Source: H17-190 sp034435615 (GTDB taxonomy: Bacteria; Chloroflexota; Dehalococcoidia; SM23-28-2; HRBIN24). From it: 64,000 bases of DNA. The DNA lies in contig DAOTWZ010000034.1 of assembly GCA_034435615.1 (NCBI GenBank), forward strand, positions 1-64,000, read 5' to 3'. Positions 56,976 through 64,000 of this stretch are shown one piece after another. Both the position numbers and the translations under genes were made by a program. How positions within the stretch are numbered: position 1 is the stretch's first letter; each line of letters starts with the position of its first letter. Below the pieces are notes generated by a model. That model worked only from the letters and a program-made list of their open reading frames with translations, did not search any database and was not told the origin of the DNA.

Positions 56976-58442
56976 ATGGACGAGGTCACCGCTCGCAGGC
57001 ACCGGGTGGAGCGACTGCGCGCCCGCGGCGTGGACCCCTACCCCGCCCGCTTCCACCGCACCCACAGCGCCCGGGAGTCCATCGCCCTCCTGGAGCGGCT
57101 GGAACGGGAGGGGGGCGACTCCCCCCAGGTGGTGGTGGCGGGGCGCATCACCGCCATCCGCGATATGGGCCGCGCCACCTTCATAGACCTGCGGGACGGC
57201 TCCGGCCGCATCCAGACCTACCACCGGGTGGACCTCCTGGGCCAGGAGGCCTATCGCGGCCTGGAAGACCTGGACCTGGGCGACTTCCTGGGCGTGACGG
57301 GGGAGCTCTTCCGCACCCGCACCGGGGAGCCCACCGTCCAGGCCCGCTCCTACACCCTCCTCTGCAAGGCGCTGCGCTCCCCACCCGAGAAGTGGCACGG
57401 CCTCCAGGACGTGGAGACCCGCTACCGCCAGCGCTACCTGGACCTCATGGCCAACGAGGAGGTGCGGGAGCTCTTCCGCACCCGCAGCCTCATCGTCCGG
57501 GCCATCCGCCGCTTCCTGGACGAGCGTGGCTTCCTGGAGGTGGAGACGCCGGTCCTCCAGGCCACCGCCGGCGGCGCCGCCGCCCGCCCCTTCGTCACCT
57601 ACCACAACGCCCTGGACCGCCAGCTCTATCTGCGCATAGCCCTGGAGCTACACCTGAAGCGCCTCATCGTCGGTGGCTACGACAGGGTCTACGAGCTGGG
57701 GCGCGTCTTCAGGAACGAAGGGGTCTCCGCTAAGTACAACCCCGAGTTCACCATGCTGGAGGCCTACCAGGCCTACGCCGACTATCTGGACATAATGCAA
57801 CTGACGGAGGAGATGGTGGTCTATGCCGCCCGGGAGGCCCTGGGCACTCTCCAGGTGCCCTATGGCGACACCGTCATAGACTTCACTCCCCCGTGGCGGC
57901 GCCTCACCCTGCGGGAGGCCATCCTGGAGCACACGGGGATCGACTTCCGGGCCTTTCCGGACGCCGCCTCCCTGCGGGAGGCCTGCCGGGGCATCGGGCT
58001 GGTGCTGGAGGAGGGGTGGGACCGCGCCAAGCTCATTGATGAGCTCCTCTCCCAGCGGGTGGAGCCGCGGCTCCTGCAGCCCACCTTCCTGATGGACTAC
58101 CCGGTGGAGCTCTCGCCCCTGGCCAAGCGCAAGAGGGACGACCCGGGCCTGGTGGAGCGGTTCGAGCTCTTCATCGCCGGCCGGGAGGTGGCCAACGCCT
58201 ACAGCGAGCTCAACGACCCCATAGACCAGCGGGAGCGCTTCCTGGAACAGGCGCGGCGGCGGGCGGCCGGCCAGGAGGAGGTGGAGCTGGCGGACGAGGA
58301 CTTCCTCGTCGCCCTGGAACACGGTATGCCGCCCACCGGCGGCCTGGGCGTCGGCATCGACCGTCTGGTGATGGCCCTCACCGGTCAGTCCTCCATACGG
58401 GAGGTGATCCTCTTCCCCGCCCTGCGGGAGAAGGCCGACTGA
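56976..58442 (+). CDS. lysS: Lysyl-tRNA synthetase, class II
   Basis: The 488-aa class II synthetase has an N-terminal OB-fold anticodon domain (about 45-140, VVAGRITAIRDMGRATFIDLRDGSGRIQ), motif 1 in FLDERGFLEVETPVL, motif 2 in YELGRVFRNEGVSAKYNPEFTMLE and motif 3 in GLGVGIDRLVMALTG. It charges tRNA-Lys. A TAAAAT box (56880-56885) lies upstream with a leader of about 84 bases that contains a GC hairpin (GGCGGGG/CCCCGCC). The following Nudix gene overlaps its stop codon by 1 base. Confidence 0.95.
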   Translation: MDEVTARRHRVERLRARGVDPYPARFHRTHSARESIALLERLEREGGDSPQVVVAGRITAIRDMGRATFIDLRDGSGRIQTYHRVDLLGQEAYRGLEDLDLGDFLGVTGELFRTRTGEPTVQARSYTLLCKALRSPPEKWHGLQDVETRYRQRYLDLMANEEVRELFRTRSLIVRAIRRFLDERGFLEVETPVLQATAGGAAARPFVTYHNALDRQLYLRIALELHLKRLIVGGYDRVYELGRVFRNEGVSAKYNPEFTMLEAYQAYADYLDIMQLTEEMVVYAAREALGTLQVPYGDTVIDFTPPWRRLTLREAILEHTGIDFRAFPDAASLREACRGIGLVLEEGWDRAKLIDELLSQRVEPRLLQPTFLMDYPVELSPLAKRKRDDPGLVERFELFIAGREVANAYSELNDPIDQRERFLEQARRRAAGQEEVELADEDFLVALEHGMPPTGGLGVGIDRLVMALTGQSSIREVILFPALREKAD

Positions 58443-58930
58443 TGCACCGCCACTTCACCGCCACCGGCTTCGTCATGGACGGGGAGCGTACTCTTCTCCT
58501 CTGGCACCCCCGCCTCCAGATGTGGGTGCCGCCGGGCGGCCATCTCCTCCCGGACGAGGACCCCGTCACCGCCGTCCTGCGCGAGATAGAGGAGGAGACG
58601 GGGCTGCAGGCGGCGGTGCTCCCCCTAGCCCCCGTCTTCCCCTTCGACTACCCGGGGCAGGTGCAGCCGCCCTACACCATTCTCATCGAACGGAGCGCCG
58701 AGCCCGGGGAGCCCCACCAGCACATAGACCTCATCTACTTCTGCCGCCCCCTTCCCGGCTCGCGGCTGGCGCCGCCCGCCGGCACCGTCCTCTGCTGGGC
58801 CACTGAGGAGGATCTGCGGCAGGGCCGGCCCCTGGAGATGGACGGCGCCTGTGGGCTGGCCGTCCCCGTCCCGGCCGACGTGCGGGCGCTGGCCCTGGAG
58901 GGGTTCCGTCTTGCCCGCGACCGGGGATGA
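58442..58930 (+). CDS. Nudix hydrolase
   Basis: The 162-aa Nudix-fold protein has the Nudix box GGHLLPDEDPVTAVLREIEEETGLQ (residues about 37-61), containing the metal-binding REIEEE core. It hydrolyses nucleoside diphosphates linked to other groups. The box deviates slightly at the first Glu spacing. The role is probably nucleotide clean-up. It overlaps the lysS stop (TGATG) and may be translationally coupled with lysS. Confidence 0.87.
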   Translation: MHRHFTATGFVMDGERTLLLWHPRLQMWVPPGGHLLPDEDPVTAVLREIEEETGLQAAVLPLAPVFPFDYPGQVQPPYTILIERSAEPGEPHQHIDLIYFCRPLPGSRLAPPAGTVLCWATEEDLRQGRPLEMDGACGLAVPVPADVRALALEGFRLARDRG

Positions 58931-58947
58931 GGCGCCCCCTCTCGCTC

Positions 58948-58976
58948 TTGATTTACGCCCGGGCTGGCCTTAGTCT
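58948..58976 (+). promoter_or_regulatory. Promoter of serS
   Basis: TTGATT at 58948-58953, a 17-base spacer, TAGTCT at 58971-58976. The predicted start is near 58983, leaving about 12 bases before ATG 58995. Confidence 0.55.
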
Positions 58977-58994
58977 AGATTAGGGGCCCCGGTC

Positions 58995-60374
58995 ATGCTG
59001 TCTCTTCAGTTCATACGCGAGAACCCGGAGGCGGTGCGGGAGGCGCTGGCCAAGCGCCGCACGGAGGCCCCGCTGGACGAGCTTCTGGCCCTGGACCAGG
59101 AGCGACGTCGCCTCCTGCACGAGGCGGAGACGCTGCGGGCGGAGCGCAACTCCCTCTCCAAGGAGATCGGTCAGCTCACCCGCCTGCTCCAGGACGAGAA
59201 CGCCCCCGGGCGGGAGCGTCGGCACGCCGAGCACCGGCGGGCCGATCTACTGGCCCGCTCCAGCTTCCTGTCGGAGCGACTGGAGGGCCTGGAGGCCGAG
59301 CTGAGGGGACTGGAGGGGCGGCTGGAGCGGCTCCTCCTGGAGGTCCCCAACCTGCCCGACCCGCGCGTGCCGGAGGGAGAGGGGGAGGAGGACAACGTCA
59401 TCGTCCGCCAGTGGGGGGAGCCCCGCTCCTTCGACTTCCCCCCGCGGCCCCACTGGGAGCTGGGGGAAGCGCTGGGCATCATAGACTTCCAGGGGGGCGT
59501 CAAGCTGGCGGGCTCCCGCTTCTATGTCCTGCGGGGGCTGGGGGCGCGCCTGCAGCGCGCCCTCATCATGTGGATGCTGGACTTCCACAACGCTCGCGGC
59601 TACCAGGAGGTCTACCCGCCCGCCCTCGTCCGCGAGGAGGGGATGTGGAAGGGAGGCTGGCTGCCCAAGTTCGCCGAGAACATGTACCACGACGCGGAGG
59701 AGGACCTCTGGCTCATCCCCACAGCGGAGGTGGCCCTGACCAACCTCCACCGGGACGAGATCCTCCCCCCCGGCAGCCTGCCCATCTACTACGCCGCCTA
59801 CACCCCCTGCTTCCGGCGGGAGAAGTTCAGCGCCGGGCGCGATGTCCGCGGCATCAAGCGGGTGCACCAGTTCGACAAGGTGGAGCTCTACAAATTCGTG
59901 GAGCCGGAGCGGTCGGCGGAGGAGCTGGAGCGGCTGGTGGAGGACGCCAGCGCCCTCCTGCGGGAGCTGGGGCTGCCGCACCGCGTCGTCCTCCTCTGCA
60001 GCGCCGAACTGGGCTTCAACGCTGCCATGACCTACGATATCGAGGCGTGGGCGCCCGGCTCCGGCGAGTGGCTGGAGGTCTCCTCCTGCTCCAACTGCAC
60101 CGATTTCCAGGCCCGCCGCGCCAACATCCGCTTCCGACGCGAGAAGGGGGCGCGGCCCGAGTATGTCCACACCCTCAACGGCTCCGGCCTGGCCCTCCCC
60201 CGCACGATGATCGCGCTCCTGGAGAACTATCAGCAGCCCGACGGCACTGTGCTGGTGCCGGAGGTGCTCCAGCCCTACATGGGCGGCGTCAAGGTCATCG
60301 GCCAGCGGCCCCGGGGCGGCAGGCCCCGGGGCCGCTGGCCGCGACGGCCGCCGGAGGTGATGCCTTGGAGCTGA
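58995..60374 (+). CDS. serS: Seryl-tRNA synthetase
   Basis: The 459-aa class II synthetase has an N-terminal tRNA-binding coiled coil (about 25-110, [35 protein letters not shown]) and catalytic motifs [15 protein letters not shown], motif 2 [29 protein letters not shown], the [21 protein letters not shown] serine region and motif 3 [18 protein letters not shown]. The end has a basic tail ([10 protein letters not shown]) not typical of SerS. Its last bases overlap the start of the next gene by about 10 bases. Confidence 0.95.
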   Translation: MLSLQFIRENPEAVREALAKRRTEAPLDELLALDQERRRLLHEAETLRAERNSLSKEIGQLTRLLQDENAPGRERRHAEHRRADLLARSSFLSERLEGLEAELRGLEGRLERLLLEVPNLPDPRVPEGEGEEDNVIVRQWGEPRSFDFPPRPHWELGEALGIIDFQGGVKLAGSRFYVLRGLGARLQRALIMWMLDFHNARGYQEVYPPALVREEGMWKGGWLPKFAENMYHDAEEDLWLIPTAEVALTNLHRDEILPPGSLPIYYAAYTPCFRREKFSAGRDVRGIKRVHQFDKVELYKFVEPERSAEELERLVEDASALLRELGLPHRVVLLCSAELGFNAAMTYDIEAWAPGSGEWLEVSSCSNCTDFQARRANIRFRREKGARPEYVHTLNGSGLALPRTMIALLENYQQPDGTVLVPEVLQPYMGGVKVIGQRPRGGRPRGRWPRRPPEVMPWS

Positions 60375-60637
60375 AACTCCTCCTCTCCACCTTCGCCCTC
60401 ATCTTCCTGGCCGAGCTGGGCGACAAGACGCAGCTAGCCGTCATAGCCCTCTCCGCCAGGGAGCGGGCGCCTGCGGCCATCCTCCTGGGAGCGGTGATGG
60501 GCTTCCTTCTGGCGGCCGCCATCGCCGTGGTCGTGGGGATGCTGGGCGCCCGCTACATCTCCACGGAGATAGTGGAGAAGGTGGCCGGGGTGGCCTTTAT
60601 CGTCATCGGCGTCCTGGTGCTGCTGGACAGGCTCTAG
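60365..60637 (+). CDS. Half-size UPF0016/TMEM165 (GDT1) family membrane protein, TTG start
   Basis: The 90-aa protein is only half the usual length. It has one copy of the family signature in [19 protein letters not shown] (ExGDKT) followed by two membrane helices (about 35-55, 65-88). Full-length proteins carry two such repeats and move Mn2+ or Ca2+; single-repeat forms are thought to pair. The start is TTG 60365, with GGAGGTGA (60353-60360) upstream, overlapping the end of serS; no other start fits the conserved [19 protein letters not shown]. Confidence 0.75.
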   Translation: MELKLLLSTFALIFLAELGDKTQLAVIALSARERAPAAILLGAVMGFLLAAAIAVVVGMLGARYISTEIVEKVAGVAFIVIGVLVLLDRL

Positions 60638-60714
60638 GGGGCCGGGAGGGCTCGTCCGGTGTATCATATTAGGCCAGCGCCGGGCATTCTGAAGCGTTCG
60701 CAGGGAGGTGTGGG

Positions 60715-61620
60715 ATGCGTCGTGATATCGAGTTCGACGCCGAAGGCGTGACCCTGAGGGGCTGGTTCTACTACCCGGACGGCGCCAGCGGGCCGGTGCC
60801 CACTGTGGTGATGGCCCACGGCTTCTCCGCCGTCAAGGAGATGTACCTGGACCGCTACGCCGAGGTCTTCAGCGAGGCTGGCCTGGGCGCACTGGTCTTC
60901 GACAACCGCAACTTCGGTGCCAGCGACGGTGAGCCCCGCCAGGAGATAGACCCCTGGGCGCAGGCCCGCGACTACCGCCACGCCATCACCTACGTCCGCA
61001 GCCTGCCCGAGGTGGACCGGGAGCGCATCGGCATCTGGGGCTCCAGCTATAGCGGCGGCCACGTCCTGGTGGTGGCCGCCATAGACAAGCGGGTAAGATG
61101 CGTCGTCTCCCAGGTGCCCCTGGTGAGCGGCTACCGCAACGTCTTGCGGCTGGTGCGCAACGACGTGGTGGTCCAGCTACGGGCGCAACTGGACGCCGAC
61201 CGCGAGGCCCGCTTCGCCGGGCAGCCGCCGGGGATGATCGCGGTGGTCTCCGAAGACCCCACCACCACTCCCTGCGCCCTGCCCACGCCGGACTCCTGGC
61301 AGTGGTTCACGGAGACGGGCCGGACGCGGGCGCCGGCCTGGCGCAACGAGGTCACCCTCCGCTCCATCGAGATGCTCATGGAGTATGAGCCCCTGGCCTA
61401 CATAGAGCGCATCGCTCCCACGCCCCTGCTCATGGTGGTGGCGGCCAACGATGTCCTCACCCCCACTGATCTGGCCCTGGAGGCCTACAACCGCGCTCTG
61501 GAGCCCAAGAAGCTGGTCATCCTCCCCGGCGGCCACTTCGACGCCTACACCAAGGACTTCGAGCTGGCGGCGGGGGTGGCGCGGGACTGGTTCCTGGAGC
61601 ACCTGACGGGCCGACGCTAG
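60715..61620 (+). CDS. Alpha/beta hydrolase (dienelactone/acyl-peptidase-like)
   Basis: The 301-aa alpha/beta hydrolase without signal peptide has VMAHGFSAVKEMYLDRYAEVFSEAGLGALVFDNRNFGASDGEPR, the nucleophile motif GSSYSGGHV, an Asp in VVAANDVLTPTDLALEAYN and a catalytic His in LPGGHFDAYTKDFE. This pattern fits a family of putative X-Pro/dienelactone-type hydrolases. The substrate is unknown. A TATCAT box (60661-60666) and GGAGGTG ribosome site lie upstream. Confidence 0.82.
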   Translation: MRRDIEFDAEGVTLRGWFYYPDGASGPVPTVVMAHGFSAVKEMYLDRYAEVFSEAGLGALVFDNRNFGASDGEPRQEIDPWAQARDYRHAITYVRSLPEVDRERIGIWGSSYSGGHVLVVAAIDKRVRCVVSQVPLVSGYRNVLRLVRNDVVVQLRAQLDADREARFAGQPPGMIAVVSEDPTTTPCALPTPDSWQWFTETGRTRAPAWRNEVTLRSIEMLMEYEPLAYIERIAPTPLLMVVAANDVLTPTDLALEAYNRALEPKKLVILPGGHFDAYTKDFELAAGVARDWFLEHLTGRR

Positions 61621-61645
61621 GCTCCAACGCCGAGGTGGTGCAACC

Positions 61646-62770
61646 ATGCGCGTCCTGGCCATCGATATGGGGACGGGCACCCAGGACATCCTGCTGTTCG
61701 ACAGCGAGCAGCCGCTGGAGAACTGCGTCCAGATGATCATGCCCTCCGCTACGGAGATCGCCGCCCGGCGAATAGCCCGGGCGACGCGAGAGGGGCGGCC
61801 CCTGGTGCTGACGGGCACCGTCATGGGCGGCGGCCCCTGCCACTGGGCCCTGGAGCGTCACCTGGAGGCCGGCCTCCCCGCCTACGCCACGCCGGAGGCG
61901 GCCCAGACCTTCGACGACGACCTGTCCCGGGTGGCGGCCATGGGCGTCACCATCGTCTCCGAGGACGAGGCCCGCCGCATAGACGGCGAAGCTCTCCGCG
62001 TCCGCCTCCAGGACCTGGACCTGGAGGCGGTGCGGGCTGCCCTCTCCCGCTTCGAGGTGGAGACCCGCTTCGATGGCCTGGCCCTGGCCTGCCTGGACCA
62101 CGGGGCCGCTCCCCCTGGCTACTCCGACCGCCTGTTCCGCTTCGAGCATCTGCGGCGGGTGGTGGAGCGCCGCAACGACCTGCGGGCCTTCGCCTTCCTG
62201 CCCGAGGAGGTGCCGGACTACCTGACGCGGGCGCGAGCCATGCTCCGCTATGCCGCCCCGGAGGGGGTGCCAACCGTCTTCCTGGACACCGGACCGGCGG
62301 CCGCCCTGGGCGCCCTCCAGGACCCTCTGGTGGCCCAGCAGGAGGAGCAGTTCGTCATCAACCTGGGGAACATGCACGCCCTGGCCTTTCACCTGCGGGG
62401 CACCCACATCTACTCCCTCTTCGAGCACCACACCGGCGAGGTGACGGCCCGGCAACTGGAGGAGTTCAGCGAGCGTCTCATGGACGGCACCCTGCGCCAC
62501 GAGGATGTCTTCGATACCAAGGGGCACGGCGTCTTCTACGCCGACGCGCCCCGGATCCGTCGCCCCCTGGTGGCGGTGACGGGACCGCAGCGGGGGAAGC
62601 TCAGGGGGAGCCGCCTGGAGCCCTATTTCGCCGTCCCCCACGGGGACATGATGGTCTCCGGCTGCTTCGGTCTGCTGTGGGCCTTCGCCGAGCGCCACCC
62701 CCAGCACCGGGAGGAGCTCATCTCCCGGCTGGGTGTGGAGAGGCTGGCCGACGGGGCCTGGGGGTCCTAG
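61646..62770 (+). CDS. DUF1786 family protein (ASKHA-like fold)
   Basis: The 374-aa protein matches DUF1786, sometimes labelled as a pyruvate formate-lyase activating enzyme homologue, but it has no radical SAM Cys motif. The start VLAIDMGTGTQDILLFDSEQ resembles the phosphate-binding loop of acetate/sugar kinases (ASKHA). Other features are VLTGTVMGGGPCHWALERHL, and INLGNMHALAFHLRGTHIYSLFEHHTGEVT. The function is unknown. It starts 25 bases after the hydrolase gene. Confidence 0.75.
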   Translation: MRVLAIDMGTGTQDILLFDSEQPLENCVQMIMPSATEIAARRIARATREGRPLVLTGTVMGGGPCHWALERHLEAGLPAYATPEAAQTFDDDLSRVAAMGVTIVSEDEARRIDGEALRVRLQDLDLEAVRAALSRFEVETRFDGLALACLDHGAAPPGYSDRLFRFEHLRRVVERRNDLRAFAFLPEEVPDYLTRARAMLRYAAPEGVPTVFLDTGPAAALGALQDPLVAQQEEQFVINLGNMHALAFHLRGTHIYSLFEHHTGEVTARQLEEFSERLMDGTLRHEDVFDTKGHGVFYADAPRIRRPLVAVTGPQRGKLRGSRLEPYFAVPHGDMMVSGCFGLLWAFAERHPQHREELISRLGVERLADGAWGS

Positions 62771-63261
62771 AGCAGCTTCTTGAGGATGCTGCTCAGGGGC
62801 CCGGGGGCCAGGTCCTCGGGCCCCGTCCACTGGGTAAAGAAATCGTTTATCTCGATCTCGTCCATGCCGGTGATGTAGCGCCAGGTGCGGATGCCCACCA
62901 CCGGGATGTGGAGCTTCTTGCAGAGGCGTTGCGCCTCCTCCGCCAGGCCCACGGGCACGTAGAGGTAGAGGGGGGCCAGCTCGGCGAAGAGCTTCCACTC
63001 GTGGGCCTCGTCCTCGTTCACCGTCTCGGTGGTCTCCACCTCGCCCAGCATCTGGACGATGTTCTCCGGGTCCTGCACCACCACGATATCGGGATAGACA
63101 ACGCGGCCCCGCTCCGTGCGGACGCCCATGGTCCGTTCCGGGTGGTTGACGTAAGTCTTGTAGTAGGGGTAGCGCTCGTTGGGGAAGGCGAAGCGAGCCT
63201 TGGCGATGTCCTGCACCGCCCTCTCGTGCAGCGCTTCACGGGTGATGGTGCGCGTCGGCAT
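62767..63261 (-). CDS. Hypothetical protein, possible PD-(D/E)xK fold
   Basis: I do not recognise this 164-aa protein. The middle has VYPDIVVVQ (PD), then LGEVETTETVNEDEAHEWKLFAE, and a hydrophobic LYLYVPVGLAEEAQRL, an order like the PD...ExE/K core of restriction-endonuclease-like proteins such as the Uma2-type. The C-terminal DEIEINDFFTQW region is distinct. No transmembrane segment. It converges with the DUF1786 gene, overlapping by 4 bases, and is divergent from the enoyl-CoA hydratase. Confidence 0.55.
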   Translation of the reverse strand: MPTRTITREALHERAVQDIAKARFAFPNERYPYYKTYVNHPERTMGVRTERGRVVYPDIVVVQDPENIVQMLGEVETTETVNEDEAHEWKLFAELAPLYLYVPVGLAEEAQRLCKKLHIPVVGIRTWRYITGMDEIEINDFFTQWTGPEDLAPGPLSSILKKLL

Positions 63262-63412
63262 CTCCTGCCCCCTCTGGCCTCGGCGGTATAGAGGCTGCGG
63301 CTATGGCGAGCCGCCTCCCATCATAAAGGGGGCGGGGCCAAGCGTCCAGCCAGGCCTCTTCCTTGTGTCGCCTCTCGCCTTCGGCTAAAATGCGCCGGTC
63401 AGAGGACGGGAG

Positions 63413-64000
63413 ATGCCAGCGCTGAAGCTGCACAAGGACGGCCCCATCGCCTACATCGTCCTGGCGCGGCCGGAGGAGGGCAACCCGGTGGACGACCTCC
63501 TCCTGGCCGAGCTGGCGGACGCCTGCGAGGCCATAGAGCCGGACCCGGAGGTGCGCGTCGTCCTCCTGTGGGGCGGCGAGGGGGAGGTCTTCTCCCGGGG
63601 CTGGCGCTGGGAGCGGCTGCTGGAGGGGGAGGAGTGGCCCGGGTGGCCCCCCACCGGCGCCTTCGACTGCCTGGCGGAGTTGCCCCGGCCCGTAGTCTGC
63701 GCTATCAATGGCGACGCCTTCAGCGCCGGGCTGGAGCTGGCCCTGGCCTGCGATGTCCGTATCGCCGCCCTGGAGGCCCGCTTCGCCTTCCCGGAGACGG
63801 CCCTGGGGCTGATACCGCTGGCCGGCGGCACACAGCGGCTGGCCCGCGCCGTGGGCCGTAGCTGGGCCTCTTACCTGGTCCTGACGGGCGAGGCTATAGA
63901 CGCCCAGCAGGCCCTGGCCATGGGCCTGGTGAGCGCTGTAGTGGAGCGGGAGCGGCTGCTCGGGGAGGCGGAATCCATAGCCCGCCGCATCGCCGAGAAG
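63413..64000 (+). CDS. Enoyl-CoA hydratase/isomerase family protein, 5' part
   Basis: 196 residues are visible and the gene runs off the window. It has the crotonase fold: IAYIVLARPEEGNPVDDLLLAELADACEA at the start, the oxyanion-hole region INGDAFSAGLELALACDVRIAA, and PETALGLIPLAGGTQRLARAVG with one catalytic Glu. It hydrates or isomerises acyl-CoA in fatty-acid or aromatic degradation. A TAAAAT box (63386-63391) lies near, with GACGGGAG before ATG 63413. The open frame continues to base 64000. Confidence 0.9.
   Translation, partial: MPALKLHKDGPIAYIVLARPEEGNPVDDLLLAELADACEAIEPDPEVRVVLLWGGEGEVFSRGWRWERLLEGEEWPGWPPTGAFDCLAELPRPVVCAINGDAFSAGLELALACDVRIAALEARFAFPETALGLIPLAGGTQRLARAVGRSWASYLVLTGEAIDAQQALAMGLVSAVVERERLLGEAESIARRIAEK

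Noticed and set aside
56884..57186. 100-codon ORF starting at TAAAATGG before lysS
   Set aside because: It overlaps lysS in another frame and has a low-complexity product. The TAAAAT is better read as a -10 box.

Overview
The window is a dense, high-GC bacterial chromosome segment with no rRNA, tRNA, CRISPR array, prophage or insertion sequence that I could find. Lipoproteins with a lipobox, an aa3/caa3-type oxidase with CtaG, RskA-type anti-sigma, DUF1786 and DUF3303-like proteins, CtaA/CtaB heme A synthesis and the general gene content suggest an aerobic Chloroflexota bacterium, perhaps a Dehalococcoidia relative. That placement is inference from gene content. Promoters of the form TTGACC-N17-TAnnnT recur, and many genes begin a few bases after the predicted transcription start.

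Layout. 1-7 kb: end of a class III CoA-transferase, glutamine-dependent NAD synthetase, a HAD hydrolase, and a TldD-like / thiol peroxidase / TldE-like trio. 7-10.2 kb: a minus-strand zur-znuA-znuC-znuB metal uptake operon. 10.4-12.6 kb: ECF sigma and RskA-like anti-sigma, and an SDR. 12.7-18.2 kb: nitroreductase, YprB-like nuclease, HtrA-like protease, BtuF-like protein, alpha/beta hydrolase, HtpX. 18.3-24.2 kb: HD protein, SH3 lipoprotein, membrane protein, a divergent uracil-DNA glycosylase / radical SAM-HhH pair, flavin reductase, MTHFR. 24.3-28.2 kb: ABC exporter, thioredoxin-like lipoprotein, cupredoxin membrane protein. 28.3-34.9 kb: complete cytochrome c oxidase set ctaA-B-C-D-E-F-G on the minus strand. 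35-41.6 kb: citrate synthase, a GreA fusion protein, RsmG, Yip1-like protein, MFS transporter, SelD, endonuclease III. 41.6-52.5 kb: arginine biosynthesis (argC-J-B, usp, argD, argG, and argH further on) plus a LysM/deacetylase, a HAD protein and Rpe. 52.7-54.5 kb: an arsenic-type operon (57-aa Cys protein, arsM, merR) and rpmB. 54.6-64 kb: FakA-like protein, GreA, LysS, Nudix, SerS, a half-size UPF0016 protein, a hydrolase, DUF1786, an unknown protein and a partial enoyl-CoA hydratase.

Main points of interest: (1) the argC operon is preceded by a consensus promoter, a 21-codon Arg-rich leader ORF that would be nearly leaderless, and mutually exclusive hairpins, which is a textbook attenuator layout. 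(2) selD contains an in-frame UGA at the catalytic Cys position, with a hairpin at the bacterial SECIS distance. (3) The arsM-merR operon has a 19-bp-spaced promoter with a perfect MerR-type dyad, and the regulator has an unusual Cys set. (4) greA has a terminator a few bases after its promoter, resembling E. coli GraL, and the two GreA-family proteins differ at the catalytic tip. (5) Covarying tandem hairpin repeats lie at the end of rpe.
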